A stretch of DNA of 64,000 nucleotides from assembly GCA_963834305.1 (NCBI GenBank), contig CAWIAX010000005.1, positions 215,070 to 279,069 on the forward strand, written 5' to 3'. Position 1 is the stretch's first letter; the number at the start of each line of letters is the position of its first letter. Positions 39,061 through 52,219 of the stretch are shown piece after piece. The notes beneath the pieces were generated by a model. The model was not told the DNA's origin. It was given only the letters and a program-made list of their open reading frames with translations, and did not search any database. The stretch is from JACCXG01 sp963834305. Its GTDB lineage: Bacteria; Acidobacteriota; Vicinamibacteria; Vicinamibacterales; 2-12-FULL-66-21. Made by a program: the position numbers and the translations under genes.

Positions 39061-40656
39061 TTACCGCGACAATTGCACGAGGCTCGCCGAGGTGACCGCC
39101 GGGATCGCGCGGATCGCCTCGAGCGCCCGCTCCACCGCGCCGTCATCGCTTCCCGGGACGTCCACGTTCACCACCCCGACCGCGCCGCCCCGGCTCCGGC
39201 CGAGGGCGAAGTTGGCAATGTTCACGCCGTAGCGGCCGAGGATGGTGCCGACCTCGCCGATCACGCCCGGCTGATCGTCGTTCTTGATCAGGATCATCGC
39301 GCCCTCGAGCGGCGCTTCAATCTCGACCCCGTCCACCGAGGTCACCCTGGCGCTGCCAGGCTCGAACACCGTGCCCTCGACCCACCGCTCGCCTTCGCTG
39401 GTCATCAGCTTGACCGAGAGCAGATTGGCGAAGTCGCGGGCGCGCGAGCTGCGCGACTCGATGATCTCGATGCCGCGCTGCGCCGCCACCGCGCGCGCGT
39501 TGATGACGGTGACCGCCCCCGACAGGATCGGCCGCAGCGCACCAGCCACCACGCTGCTGGCGAGCAGATCGGACCCGGCGTTGACCGCCGCGCCGTAATA
39601 GCGGATGCCGACGCCGTGCGTCCGTCCCGCCGCGGTCTGCACGAGCAGGGCGCCGAGGCGGTCGGCCAGCAGCATCCACGGGCGCATCCGGACCTGCTCG
39701 TCGGCGGGCAGGGCAGGGAAGTTGACCGCGTTGCGGATCGCGCCATCCTTCAGGTAGTCGCGCACGCTCATCGCGGTTTCGAGGCCAACCAGCTCCTGGG
39801 CTTCCACCGTCGAGGCGGCGATGTGCGGCGTCGCGACCACCTGGGGCAGGCCGGTGAGCGATTGATCGGGCGGCGGCTCGACCTGGAACACGTCCAGCCC
39901 GGCGCCGGCGACGTGGCCGCGCTTGATGGCCTCGGCCAGAGCGCTCTCGTCGATGAGCTCGCCGCGGGCGGTATTGATGATGCGCATCCCTGGCTTGCAG
40001 GCGGCGAAACGCTTGGCATCGAAGAGGTGGCGAGTCTCGGCGGTGGCCGGGATGTGCAGGGTGATGTAGTCGGCGCGCGCACACAGCTCGTCGAGCGTCA
40101 CCAGCTCCGCGCCCATCGTCGCCGCGACCTGCTCCGAGATGAACGGGTCGTGCGCCACGACGTCCATGCCGAAGGCGCGGGCCCGGTTGGTGACTTCCTG
40201 GCCGATGCGGCCGAGGCCGACGACGCCGAGCGTCTTGCCGCGCAGCTCGGCGCCGGTGAGGCGCTTCTTGTCCCACACCCCGCGCTTCATCGCGGCGTCG
40301 GCGGCGCCGATCGAGCGCGACAGCGCGAGCATGAGCGCGCAGGCATGCTCGGCGACGCTGACGCTGTTGGCGCCGGGCGCGTTCATCACGACAATGCCGC
40401 GATCGGTCGCCGCGCCGACGTCGACGTTGTCCACCCCGGTCCCGGCTCGGGCAATGACCCGAAGCCGCGGCGCCGCGGCGATGAGTTCGCTGGTGACCTG
40501 CGTGGCGCTGCGCACGATGAGCGCGTCGGCATCCGCAAGGTCCTTGGCCAGATCGGCCGGCGACCGCTGGGGCCGCGCATCGACCGTCCACCCGGGAACG
40601 GTCCGGAGAATTTCAATAGCTGACGAAGAGAGCTGGTCCGCGATGACGATATGCAT
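39061..40656 (-). CDS. serA: D-3-phosphoglycerate dehydrogenase
   Basis: First enzyme of serine synthesis, NAD-linked. 531 residues, long form: substrate/nucleotide domains with GLGRIGQEVTNRARAFGMDV, INTARGELIDE (Arg), EPPPDQSL (Glu) and TPHIAAST (His), an ASB domain (about 320-450) and a C-terminal ACT domain (about 455-525) for serine feedback or related control. ATG 40656 lies 8 nt from a TATACT box, so probably leaderless. Confidence 0.96.
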   Translation of the reverse strand: MHIVIADQLSSSAIEILRTVPGWTVDARPQRSPADLAKDLADADALIVRSATQVTSELIAAAPRLRVIARAGTGVDNVDVGAATDRGIVVMNAPGANSVSVAEHACALMLALSRSIGAADAAMKRGVWDKKRLTGAELRGKTLGVVGLGRIGQEVTNRARAFGMDVVAHDPFISEQVAATMGAELVTLDELCARADYITLHIPATAETRHLFDAKRFAACKPGMRIINTARGELIDESALAEAIKRGHVAGAGLDVFQVEPPPDQSLTGLPQVVATPHIAASTVEAQELVGLETAMSVRDYLKDGAIRNAVNFPALPADEQVRMRPWMLLADRLGALLVQTAAGRTHGVGIRYYGAAVNAGSDLLASSVVAGALRPILSGAVTVINARAVAAQRGIEIIESRSSRARDFANLLSVKLMTSEGERWVEGTVFEPGSARVTSVDGVEIEAPLEGAMILIKNDDQPGVIGEVGTILGRYGVNIANFALGRSRGGAVGVVNVDVPGSDDGAVERALEAIRAIPAVTSASLVQLSR

Positions 40657-40664
40657 TAGCAGTC

Positions 40665-40670
40665 AGTATA
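40665..40670 (-). promoter_or_regulatory. -10 box of serA (near-leaderless)
   Basis: TATACT on the minus strand with 8 nt to the ATG at 40656. It shares a 301-bp divergent gap with the icd promoter. Confidence 0.45.
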
Positions 40671-40881
40671 ATGTCGCGTTCACGTGAAGAGGATGGTGAT
40701 CTGCAGTGGAGTGAAGATGCCGGCCGCCGGTGCGGCGGTCCGCGCGGGTGGCGGCCTCGCGGCGACGCGCGGCGCAGCGCGGCGGCCATGCGCGGGCGAT
40801 CGGTGCGGCGACCGCGCACAATCGTGGTGCAAACCGCACGAATGCGCGGTTTCAGGCCGCAGGACGCCCGGGACAGCGATC

Positions 40882-40902
40882 ATTTCCACAACGTTTTCCA
40901 CA
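40882..40902 (+). promoter_or_regulatory. Two direct DnaA-box-like nonamers upstream of icd
   Basis: ATTTCCACA (40882-40890) and TTTTCCACA (40894-40902) are direct copies 12 bp apart, in an AT-rich patch of an otherwise GC-rich gap. The second differs by one base from the consensus TTATCCACA. It may be a DnaA or other regulator site for icd; two boxes are too few to call an origin. Confidence 0.3.
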
Positions 40903-40944
40903 GTTTTTGTGTAGAACGCGTCACAAGACGACGGTAATCTGACC

Positions 40945-40950
40945 TAAATT
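40945..40950 (+). promoter_or_regulatory. -10 box of icd (leaderless)
   Basis: TAAATT, 7 nt before the ATG at 40958. The rest of the 40657-40957 gap shows no gene. Confidence 0.4.
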
Positions 40951-40957
40951 TTCTCCT

Positions 40958-42193
<1,236 letters not shown>

Positions 42194-42266
42194 CAGCGGC
42201 CGGCGCCCGGCCCGCTCCGCCCCGGCGGACGGCCGCCATCGTCCGTCGCGACTCATCGAGAGGGTT

Positions 42267-43205
42267 ATGAACAGAAAAGTCACCGTAGTGGGCGGGGCCG
42301 GCAACGTCGGCGCCACCGTGGCGCGCGCGATTGCCGACAAGGAGCTCGCCGACATCGTCATCATCGACATCGCCGAGACGAAGGCGGCGGGCGTCGGCCT
42401 CGACATGCTCGAGGCCTGTCCCATCGAGGGATCCGATTCGCGGATCGTGGGCTACGGCGCCAACGACGAAGGCTGGGCGCAGACGGCCGGCTCGGACGTG
42501 GTGGTGATCACCTCGGGCGTGCCGCGCAAGCCGGGGATGAGCCGCGACGACCTGCTGCAGATCAACTACAAGATCATGCAGTCGGTCACCGAGCAGATCG
42601 TGCGCTACTCGCCCGACACCATCATCGTGCCGGTGGCCAACCCGCTCGACGCGATGTGCCAGGCGGTCTACCGGCTGAGCAAGTTCCCGCGCGAGCGCGT
42701 CATCGGCATGGCCGGCGTGCTCGACTCGGCCCGCATGCGCACCTTCATCGCCATGGAGCTGAACGTCTCGGTCGAGAACGTCCACGCCTTCGTGCTCGGC
42801 GGCCACGGCGACACGATGGTGCCGCTGCCGCGCTACTCGACGGTGGCGGGCATTCCGATCACCGAGCTGCTGTCGAAGGAGCGGATCGACGCGATCAGCA
42901 AGCGGACCGCCGACGGCGGCGCGGAGATCACGAAGCTGGTGGGCACGAGCGCCTGGTACGCGCCCGGATCGGCCGCCGCGGAAATGGTCGAGGTCATCCT
43001 GAAGGACAAGAAGAAGATTCTGCCGTGCTCGGTGTTCCTGCAGGGGGAATACGGCGTGTCCGACCTGTTCGTCGGTGTGCCGGTGAAGCTGGGGTCGCGC
43101 GGCGTGGAGCAGATTGTCGAGATTACGCTGACAGCGGAAGAAAATGCCGCGCTGCAGAAGTCGGCCGGAGCGGTGAAAGAACTCGTCGACGTGATCAAGG
43201 TCTGA
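42267..43205 (+). CDS. mdh: Malate dehydrogenase (LDH-like type)
   Basis: NAD-linked malate/oxaloacetate interconversion. 312 residues: GGAGNVGATVARAIADKELADIVIIDI with an acidic residue after strand beta-2 (NAD preference), GVPRKPGMSRDDLLQIN (malate-specific Arg), VANPLDAM, GMAGVLDSARMR and the catalytic GGHGDTMVPL. Ends before a strong hairpin at 43214. Confidence 0.97.
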   Translation: MNRKVTVVGGAGNVGATVARAIADKELADIVIIDIAETKAAGVGLDMLEACPIEGSDSRIVGYGANDEGWAQTAGSDVVVITSGVPRKPGMSRDDLLQINYKIMQSVTEQIVRYSPDTIIVPVANPLDAMCQAVYRLSKFPRERVIGMAGVLDSARMRTFIAMELNVSVENVHAFVLGGHGDTMVPLPRYSTVAGIPITELLSKERIDAISKRTADGGAEITKLVGTSAWYAPGSAAAEMVEVILKDKKKILPCSVFLQGEYGVSDLFVGVPVKLGSRGVEQIVEITLTAEENAALQKSAGAVKELVDVIKV

Positions 43206-43213
43206 TCGTTCGT

Positions 43214-43241
43214 GAGCCGGCGCGCACACGTGCGCCGGCTC
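43214..43241 (+). terminator. Hairpin terminator after mdh
   Basis: GAGCCGGCGC pairs perfectly with GCGCCGGCTC across an 8-nt loop, 8 bp after the mdh stop. The following CCTTCC is a poor T-run, so termination may be partial. Confidence 0.5.
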
Positions 43242-43382
43242 CTTCCGCACACGATCTCACCCCAGCCTTATCGCCTTCCTGGAAGTCAGACTTACACCGT
43301 TACACGATTCCGGCCTCAATCGCCTGTTGAGGTCGGAGTCACCAACCTGGCGAAACCTTCGTTTTTACTGAACGAATCCCGC

Positions 43383-43402
43383 ACTTCTGAAACGGCAGAA
43401 GT
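43383..43402 (+). terminator. Hairpin with T-rich tail in the leader of the surface-protein gene
   Basis: ACTTCTG, loop AAACGG, CAGAAGT, followed by TCTCGTTTTC: an attenuator or terminator shape 75 bp before the ATG at 43477. Another stem, CCTCAA/TTGAGG, lies at about 43315-43333. The 43206-43476 gap is more AT-rich than its surroundings and holds no ORF; no known riboswitch class was recognised. Confidence 0.4.
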
Positions 43403-43476
43403 TCTCGTTTTCGGAACCTTCTTTGCTCAACCCGATGGCGTGGAGGCGTGCTCGCTCCCGTTTACAGAGAGGTTCG

Positions 43477-46383
43477 ATGAAGAAGGTCTTTTCCCCGGTC
43501 GTGCTGCGCACACTCGCGGCAACGCTCATGACGGTTGCAGTGGTTGGTCAGGCGGCGGCGCAGACGCTGCCCGCGCCGTGGCGCGCGGCGGACGTTGGCT
43601 CCCCCGCGCTTAGCGGCAGTACGACGGCAGGATCGTCCGGATTCACGATTGACGCGGCCGGCGCGGACATCTGGGGCACCAGCGATCAGTTTCATTTCCT
43701 GTATCAACAGGTCTCCGGCGACGTGGAAGTCATCGCGCGCGTGGACAGCGTAACAGCGGCACACGTCTGGTCCAAGGCGGGCGTGATGATCCGAGCCTCG
43801 CTGAATGGGAACTCCGCGCATGGTTATGCGCTGGCCTCGGCTGCCAAGGGCGTGCATTTCCACCGCCGGAGCCAGACCGGCGCGACGTCGGCGCACACCT
43901 CCGGGCTCGTCGTCCGCGCGGGCCCCCGTGTGGGTCCGGGCGGTTCGCACCGGCAGCCAGGTCACCGCCTACCGCTCGTCCAACGGCACGAGCTGGACGC
44001 GGATCGGCTCGAGCTCGATCCCGCTCGGCTCGTCTGCCTATGTCGGCGTGGCCGTCACCAGCCACAACGCGGGCAGCCGGACGACGGCGCGCAGGTCTCG
44101 AACGTCCGCGTGACCCGGCTGGGCCTGCCCTCGGGGCAGCAGAGCACGGACATCGGCGGCCCGGCGATCGCGGGCAGCACGGCGTTTTCGAACGGTACTT
44201 ACACCATCCAGGCGGCCGGCTCCGACATCTGGAGCGGCGCCGACGAGTTCCATTTCGTCTACCAGCCGATGACCGGCAACGGGGAAGTGATCGCCCGGCT
44301 GGCGTCCCTCGCGAACACCGACTCCTGGGCGAAGGCCGGCGTCATGATTCGCGAATCGCTGACGGCGCAGTCCCGCCACGCGATGACGGCGGTCTCGGCG
44401 GGGAACGGCTACGCGTTCCAGCGGCGGACCGGATGCCGGTGCCTATAGCGATCACACGGCTGGCGGCAGCGGCGCGGCGCCGGGCTGGGTGCGGCTGGTC
44501 CGGACGGGCGACCTGTTCGAGGCCTACCGCTCCACCAACGGCACGAGCTGGACCCGCGTCGGCTCCGATACCATCGCCATGGGCGCGACAGTCTACGTCG
44601 GCCTGGCGGCGACCAGCCACAACACCGGCGCGGCTACCACCGCGGTGTTCGACAACTTCGGGGTGACGGGCGGTCAGCCGGGCGGCAACCAGCCCCCCAC
44701 CGTGTCGATTACCGCCCCCACGACCGGGGCGACCTACACCGCGCCGGCCACGGTGACCATCGCGGCCAGCGCCAGCGACCCCGAAGGGCGCATGGCCTCG
44801 GTGGACTTCTACGCCGGCACCACCCTGATTGCCCGCGACACGACGTCGCCCTACTCGGTCAGCTGGTCGGCAACGACGGCGGGGAGCTTCCCGCTGACGG
44901 CGGTGGCCCATGATGCGGACGGCGGCACGACGACTTCGGGCACGGTCACGGTGACCGTCCAGTCGGCCAACCGGCCGCCCACGGTCAGCCTCACCAGCCC
45001 GTCGAGCGGCGCGTCGTTCACGGCGCCGGGCACCATCGCGCTCGCGGCAACGGCGTCCGACCCCGATGGTTCGGTGGCACGGGTCGAGTTCTACAACGGG
45101 TCAACCCGTTTGGCGAGCGACACCAGCGCCCCGTATTCCTACTCGTGGTCCAATGTGCCGGCGGGGACATACGATCTGACGGCTGTGGCGTTCGACGCCG
45201 CCGGCGCCAGCGGCACGTCAGCGGTCGCGAGGGTGACGGTATCCGCCGTCTCGAGCTTTCCCGCTCCGTGGACGTCCAGCGACATCGGCAGCCCGGCGCT
45301 GTCCGGCAGTTCCACCTCCTCAGGCGGCGTCTTCACGGTCGATGCCGGTGGACGGGACATCTGGGACACGTCCGACGAGTTCCACTTTATCTATCAGCCG
45401 ATCTCCGGCGACGTGGATGTCCGCGCGCGGGTTGACTCCCTAACGTACGCGTGGGACTTCACGAGCGCAGGAGTGATGATTCGGGGGGACTTGTCCGCCG
45501 GATCGGCTCATGGCTATGCCGCTGTTACGGCGAGCAGAGGAGTGTATTTCCGTCAGCGGCTTGTTAGCGGTGGAGCTACGAGCAGCGTTCAGGGCGAAAA
45601 TGCGGCGACGCCGGTCTGGGTTCGTCTCGTGCGGAAGGATTCTCTCGTCACAAGCTACTCTTCTTCTGATGGTGTGGCATGGGCCCAGACCGGAGAGCAA
45701 ACACTGAACCTGGGAAGTGTTGTGTATGTCGGGCTGGCAGTAAACAGTGCCAAGATCGATTCACGGACCACAGCCCGGTTCTCCAACGTCACGGTGCAGG
45801 TGCCGTCCACCACCAACCGGCCGCCCACGGTCAGCCTCACCAGCCCGTCGAGCGGCGCCGACGTTCACGGCGCCGGCCACCATCGCGCTGACGGCGACGG
45901 CCTCCGATCCGGAGAATCAGCTGGCACGGGTGGAGTTCCTCTCGGGCAGCACGCAGGATCGCGACCGACACGACCGCGCCGTACTCGTTCAGCTGGTCGG
46001 GCGTGGCGGCGGGCTCCTACACGATCACGGCGGTCGCCTACGACACGGCCGGCGCCTCGGCCACGTCGGCCGCGGTCCCCGTGACGGTCTCCGGCGCGGT
46101 CTCGACGCCGCCCCGCTACGTGGTCTTCACCGCGTCGGCCGATCACGCCACGAACGTGACGAGCTACCAGATGCGGGTGTACACGTCGGGTGCCAACCCG
46201 GCCACCGCCACGCCGATCGCGACCTCGAACTTGGCAAAGCCGACGCCGGCGGGCAACGGGGATATCACGGTGGACCGGGCATCCTTCTTCACCGGCCTGG
46301 CAGCCGGCAATTACCTGGCGACGGTCATGGCAATCGGCCCGGGCGGCCAGACGCAGAGCGCCAGCATCACGTTCACCCGGTAG
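43477..46383 (+). CDS. Large secreted protein with three DUF1349-like and three Ig-like domains (about five frameshifts)
   Basis: Corrected length about 967 residues. Signal peptide (MKKVFSPVVLRTLAATLMTV...AQ). Order: DUF1349/LamG-like domain (about 43560-44115), a second (44140-44670), two Ig-like domains (44695-44965, 44975-45240), a third DUF1349-like (45260-45805), a third Ig-like (45815-46100) and a C-terminal beta domain. Each DUF1349 copy repeats PAL.GS, DIW...D.FHF.YQ, GVMIR and YVGLA. Frames change near 43910 (extra G), 44088 (missing base), 44433, 45862 and 45952 (extra bases). Probably surface carbohydrate binding or adhesion; inserted between mdh and the sdh genes. Confidence 0.8.
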
Positions 46384-46397
46384 GCACCGCCGCCGGT

Positions 46398-47147
46398 TCA
46401 GTCTCTCGTCACCAGCATCGCCCGGAAGAAATCACGGTTCATCCGGGCGATGTTGGTGATGGGAATCTCCTTGGGGCACACCGCCTCGCATTCCCCTTCG
46501 TTCGAACAGCTGCCGAAGCCCTCGGCATCGTGACGGTGCACCATCGCGACGACGCGGGTCTGCCGCTCGACGGCGCCCTGCGGCAGCTGGCCGAGATGGC
46601 TGACCTTGGCGGACGTGAAGAGCGCCGCCGACGCGTTCTTGCACGCCGCCACGCACGCGCCGCAGCCGATGCACGCCGCCGAGTCCATCGCTTTTTCGAC
46701 GGTGTTCTTGGCAATCAGGATGGCGTTGCCGTCCGGCGCGGCGCCGACGTTCACCGAGGTGTAGCCGCCGGCCTGGATGATCCGATCGAACGCGCTGCGA
46801 TCGACGACGAGGTCCTTGATCAGAGGGAAGGCGCTGGCCCGCCACGGCTCGATCGTCAGGCGGTCGTTGTCCTGGAACCGGCGCATGTGGAGCTGGCACA
46901 CCGTGGTGCCGGGATCCGGGCCGTGGGCCACGCCGTCGACCAGGAAGCCGCAGGACCCGCAGATGCCTTCCCGGCAGTCCGACTCGAACGCGACAGGGTC
47001 CTCGCCGCGGGCAATCAGCCCTTCGTTGAGGACGTCCAGCATCTCGAGGAAGGACATGTCCGGGCTCACCTGCTCGACCGTGTAGTCGACCAGGCCGCCC
47101 GGCGCGTTCGGCCCTGCCTGCCGCCAGACCTTCAGATGTATACGCAT
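46398..47147 (-). CDS. sdhB: Succinate dehydrogenase/fumarate reductase iron-sulfur subunit
   Basis: 249 residues. N-terminal 2Fe-2S domain (CREGICGSCGFLVDG, CQLHMRRF) and C-terminal 4Fe-4S/3Fe-4S domain (CIGCGACVAACKN, CSNEGECEAVCPKEIP). Passes electrons from SdhA to the quinone site. Last in sdhC-sdhA-sdhB, 4 bp after sdhA. Confidence 0.96.
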   Translation of the reverse strand: MRIHLKVWRQAGPNAPGGLVDYTVEQVSPDMSFLEMLDVLNEGLIARGEDPVAFESDCREGICGSCGFLVDGVAHGPDPGTTVCQLHMRRFQDNDRLTIEPWRASAFPLIKDLVVDRSAFDRIIQAGGYTSVNVGAAPDGNAILIAKNTVEKAMDSAACIGCGACVAACKNASAALFTSAKVSHLGQLPQGAVERQTRVVAMVHRHDAEGFGSCSNEGECEAVCPKEIPITNIARMNRDFFRAMLVTRD

Positions 47148-47151
47148 AGTC

Positions 47152-49065
<1,914 letters not shown>

Positions 49066-49084
49066 GTCTCTGTTGTCCGCCCCT

Positions 49085-49772
49085 TCAGTGCGTGAAGTAG
49101 ACCCAGATGGGGATGAGCGCGAGGCCGCCGCCGATGAGGACCGCCAGCACCAGCCCCCACGTCGTAAGACGCCGCGTGTAGAGCGGATGGTCGAGCCCGA
49201 TCGACTGGAACCCGCTCGCGATGCCGTGCCGCAGGTGCAGCCCGACCACCAGCGTGCCGATCACGTAGAACAGCACCCACAGCGGCTGCTGGAACACCTC
49301 GATCTCGGTGCGGTAGAGGTCGCGGACCGTCGCGTCGGCCACCGTCTGGTAATACGAGCCGAACTTGAACTGCTTGACGTGCACCACGATGAACACGAAC
49401 AGGAACAGGCCCGAGGCGATCATCGTGGAGGAGGCGAACGTCTTCCTGCTGGTATGACGCGCGGAGACGTGCCGCCGGTACGCCGACCGGGCGGGCCGCC
49501 TGGTTCGCCAGGTACATGCGGACGGTCTTGTAGACGTGCAGCAGGAACACCAGCAGCAGCCCGAGCTCGATCGGGATGATGAGCGGGTTCGAGATGAGCT
49601 TGTGCGAGTACTCGTTGAAGATCTCCGGGCCGGCGACGATCAGCAGGTTGCCGGCCAGGTGCAGCAGCATGTAGACGAACAGCAGCAGCCCGGTCACGCC
49701 GATGAGGAGCTTGGTGCCGACGGAAGAGGACAGGTAGCGCCGGAATCGCAGGCGGGAAGGAGGTTCGGACAT
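49085..49772 (-). CDS. sdhC: Succinate dehydrogenase cytochrome b558 subunit (one frameshift)
   Basis: About 228 residues, five predicted helices; the single-subunit dihaem anchor of type B complexes. The first half (YLSSSVGTKLLIGVTGLLLF, LHLAGNLLIVAGPEIFNEYSH, LHVYKTVRMYLANQ) and second half (MIASGLFLFVFIVVHVKQF, GLHLRHGIASGFQSIGLDH) carry the axial histidines. The halves are one frame apart; dropping one G in GTCGGCGTA near 49481 joins them. ATG 49772 follows a TACAAT box by 7 nt. No sdhD is present or needed. Confidence 0.9.
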
Positions 49773-49779
49773 CACGCAA

Positions 49780-49785
49780 ATTGTA
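49780..49785 (-). promoter_or_regulatory. -10 box of sdhCAB (leaderless)
   Basis: TACAAT on the minus strand, 7 nt from the ATG at 49772, in the divergent gap with sucC. Confidence 0.45.
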
Positions 49786-49919
49786 CCTGATTGTCGGCGC
49801 CCGCCGCGGCGGGTCGGCGGCTGCCGGTTGATCGCGCGCGACGTTTCGGTGGATGATGACGCGGATCGGCGCCCGGCGCAGACCGCCCCGGGGGTGTATC
49901 GCGCAGATTCGGTAACGAC

Positions 49920-51080
<1,161 letters not shown>

Positions 51081-51115
51081 CGCCGTCCACCAGGGCGCAG
51101 GAACAGCTGACACAC

Positions 51116-51988
51116 ATGGCCGTATTAATCGACAAGCACACGCGTCTCATCGTCCAGGGCCTGACCGGCCGCGAGGGCACCTTCCACGCCAAGCAGGCCG
51201 CGGCCTACGGCACCCAGGTGGTGGGCGGCGTCACCCCCGGCAAGGGCGGCACGACTCACGAAGGATGGCCGGTGTTCAACACCGTCGCCGACGCCGTCCG
51301 GGAGACCGGCGCCAACGCCACGGTGATCTTCGTGCCGCCGCCCGGCGCCGCCGATGCCGTCATGGAGGCCGCGGCCGCCGACGTCCCGCTCGCCGTCTGC
51401 ATCACGGAAGGGATTCCGACCCTCGACATGCTGCGCGCCTTCCAGGTGCTCCGCTCGTCACGCACGCGGCTGATCGGGCCGAACTGTCCGGGGCTGATCA
51501 CGGCAGGGCAGGCCAAGGCCGGGATCATCCCCGGGCACATCTGCCGCGAGGGGCGCGTCGGCATCGTGTCGAAGAGCGGCACCCTGACCTACGAAGCCAT
51601 CCATCAGCTCACCAAGCTCGGGCTGGGCCAGACGACGTGCATCGGGATCGGCGGGGATCCGCTGATCGGCACGAGCTTCATCGATGCGCTCGAGCTGTTC
51701 TCGGGCGACGACCAGACCGAGGCCGTGGTGATGATTGGCGAGATTGGCGGGACCGCCGAGGAAGAGGCGGCCGCCTGGATCCAGGCCAACTTCCGCAAGC
51801 CGGTGGTCGGCTTCATTGCGGGACAGACCGCCCCGCCGGGGCGGCGGATGGGGCATGCCGGGGCGATCATCGCGGGCGGCAAGGGCACCGCCGCGGAAAA
51901 GATGGCGGCGCTGACCGCCGCCGGCGTCCACGTGGTGAAGAGCCCGGCCGACATCGGCGCGGCCGTCCGCGACGCGCTGCGCGCCTGA
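51116..51988 (+). CDS. sucD: Succinyl-CoA synthetase alpha subunit
   Basis: 290 residues from ATG 51116. VQGLTGREGTFHAKQAAAYG (CoA-binding Rossmann), FVPPPGAADAVMEAA, GIPTLDML, GPNCPGLI, SKSGTLTYEA, GIGGDPLIGTSF and the phosphohistidine in MGHAGAI. Partner of SucC. The frame is open upstream inside sucC. Confidence 0.97.
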   Translation: MAVLIDKHTRLIVQGLTGREGTFHAKQAAAYGTQVVGGVTPGKGGTTHEGWPVFNTVADAVRETGANATVIFVPPPGAADAVMEAAAADVPLAVCITEGIPTLDMLRAFQVLRSSRTRLIGPNCPGLITAGQAKAGIIPGHICREGRVGIVSKSGTLTYEAIHQLTKLGLGQTTCIGIGGDPLIGTSFIDALELFSGDDQTEAVVMIGEIGGTAEEEAAAWIQANFRKPVVGFIAGQTAPPGRRMGHAGAIIAGGKGTAAEKMAALTAAGVHVVKSPADIGAAVRDALRA

Positions 51989-52167
51989 ACGGGGCAGCGG
52001 CGCCCGTAGCGGTGCCGCCGGTGGACTGGCCGGACGGGCCTGCCGGCGCCCGGCCGCCGGGTCCGCCCGGGGCGCCAGCCGGTCAGTTCGGCGCGCCGTT
52101 CTGACCCCTCAGCGCCCGCACGGCCCGCTCGGGGTCTCCGGCGTCGCGCCGGGCCGCGGCCCGGCGC

Positions 52168-52173
52168 TATAAT
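52168..52173 (+). promoter_or_regulatory. -10 box of korAB
   Basis: Perfect TATAAT; transcription should begin near 52180-52181. No TTGACA-like -35 is seen in the GC-rich stretch before it. Confidence 0.5.
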
Positions 52174-52180
52174 CGGTGGA

Positions 52181-52219
52181 GTGTCAACCGCTTACCCGCC
52201 GTTCAGCGTCTCAGCATGA
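52181..52219 (+). CDS. Candidate 12-codon leaderless leader peptide coupled to korA
   Basis: GTG at 52181 lies 7 nt after the TATAAT, the same spacing as the leaderless genes in this window. It encodes VSTAYPPFSVSA and ends in TGA (52217-52219), overlapping the korA ATG at 52216 (ATGA). A ribosome loading on the bare 5' end would finish exactly at the korA start. Inferred from position only; korA has no other clear ribosome site. Confidence 0.3.
   Translation: MSTAYPPFSVSA

Noticed and set aside
40657..40957. Replication origin at the DnaA-box-like sites
   Set aside because: Only two imperfect boxes, and no dnaA, dnaN or parAB genes nearby.
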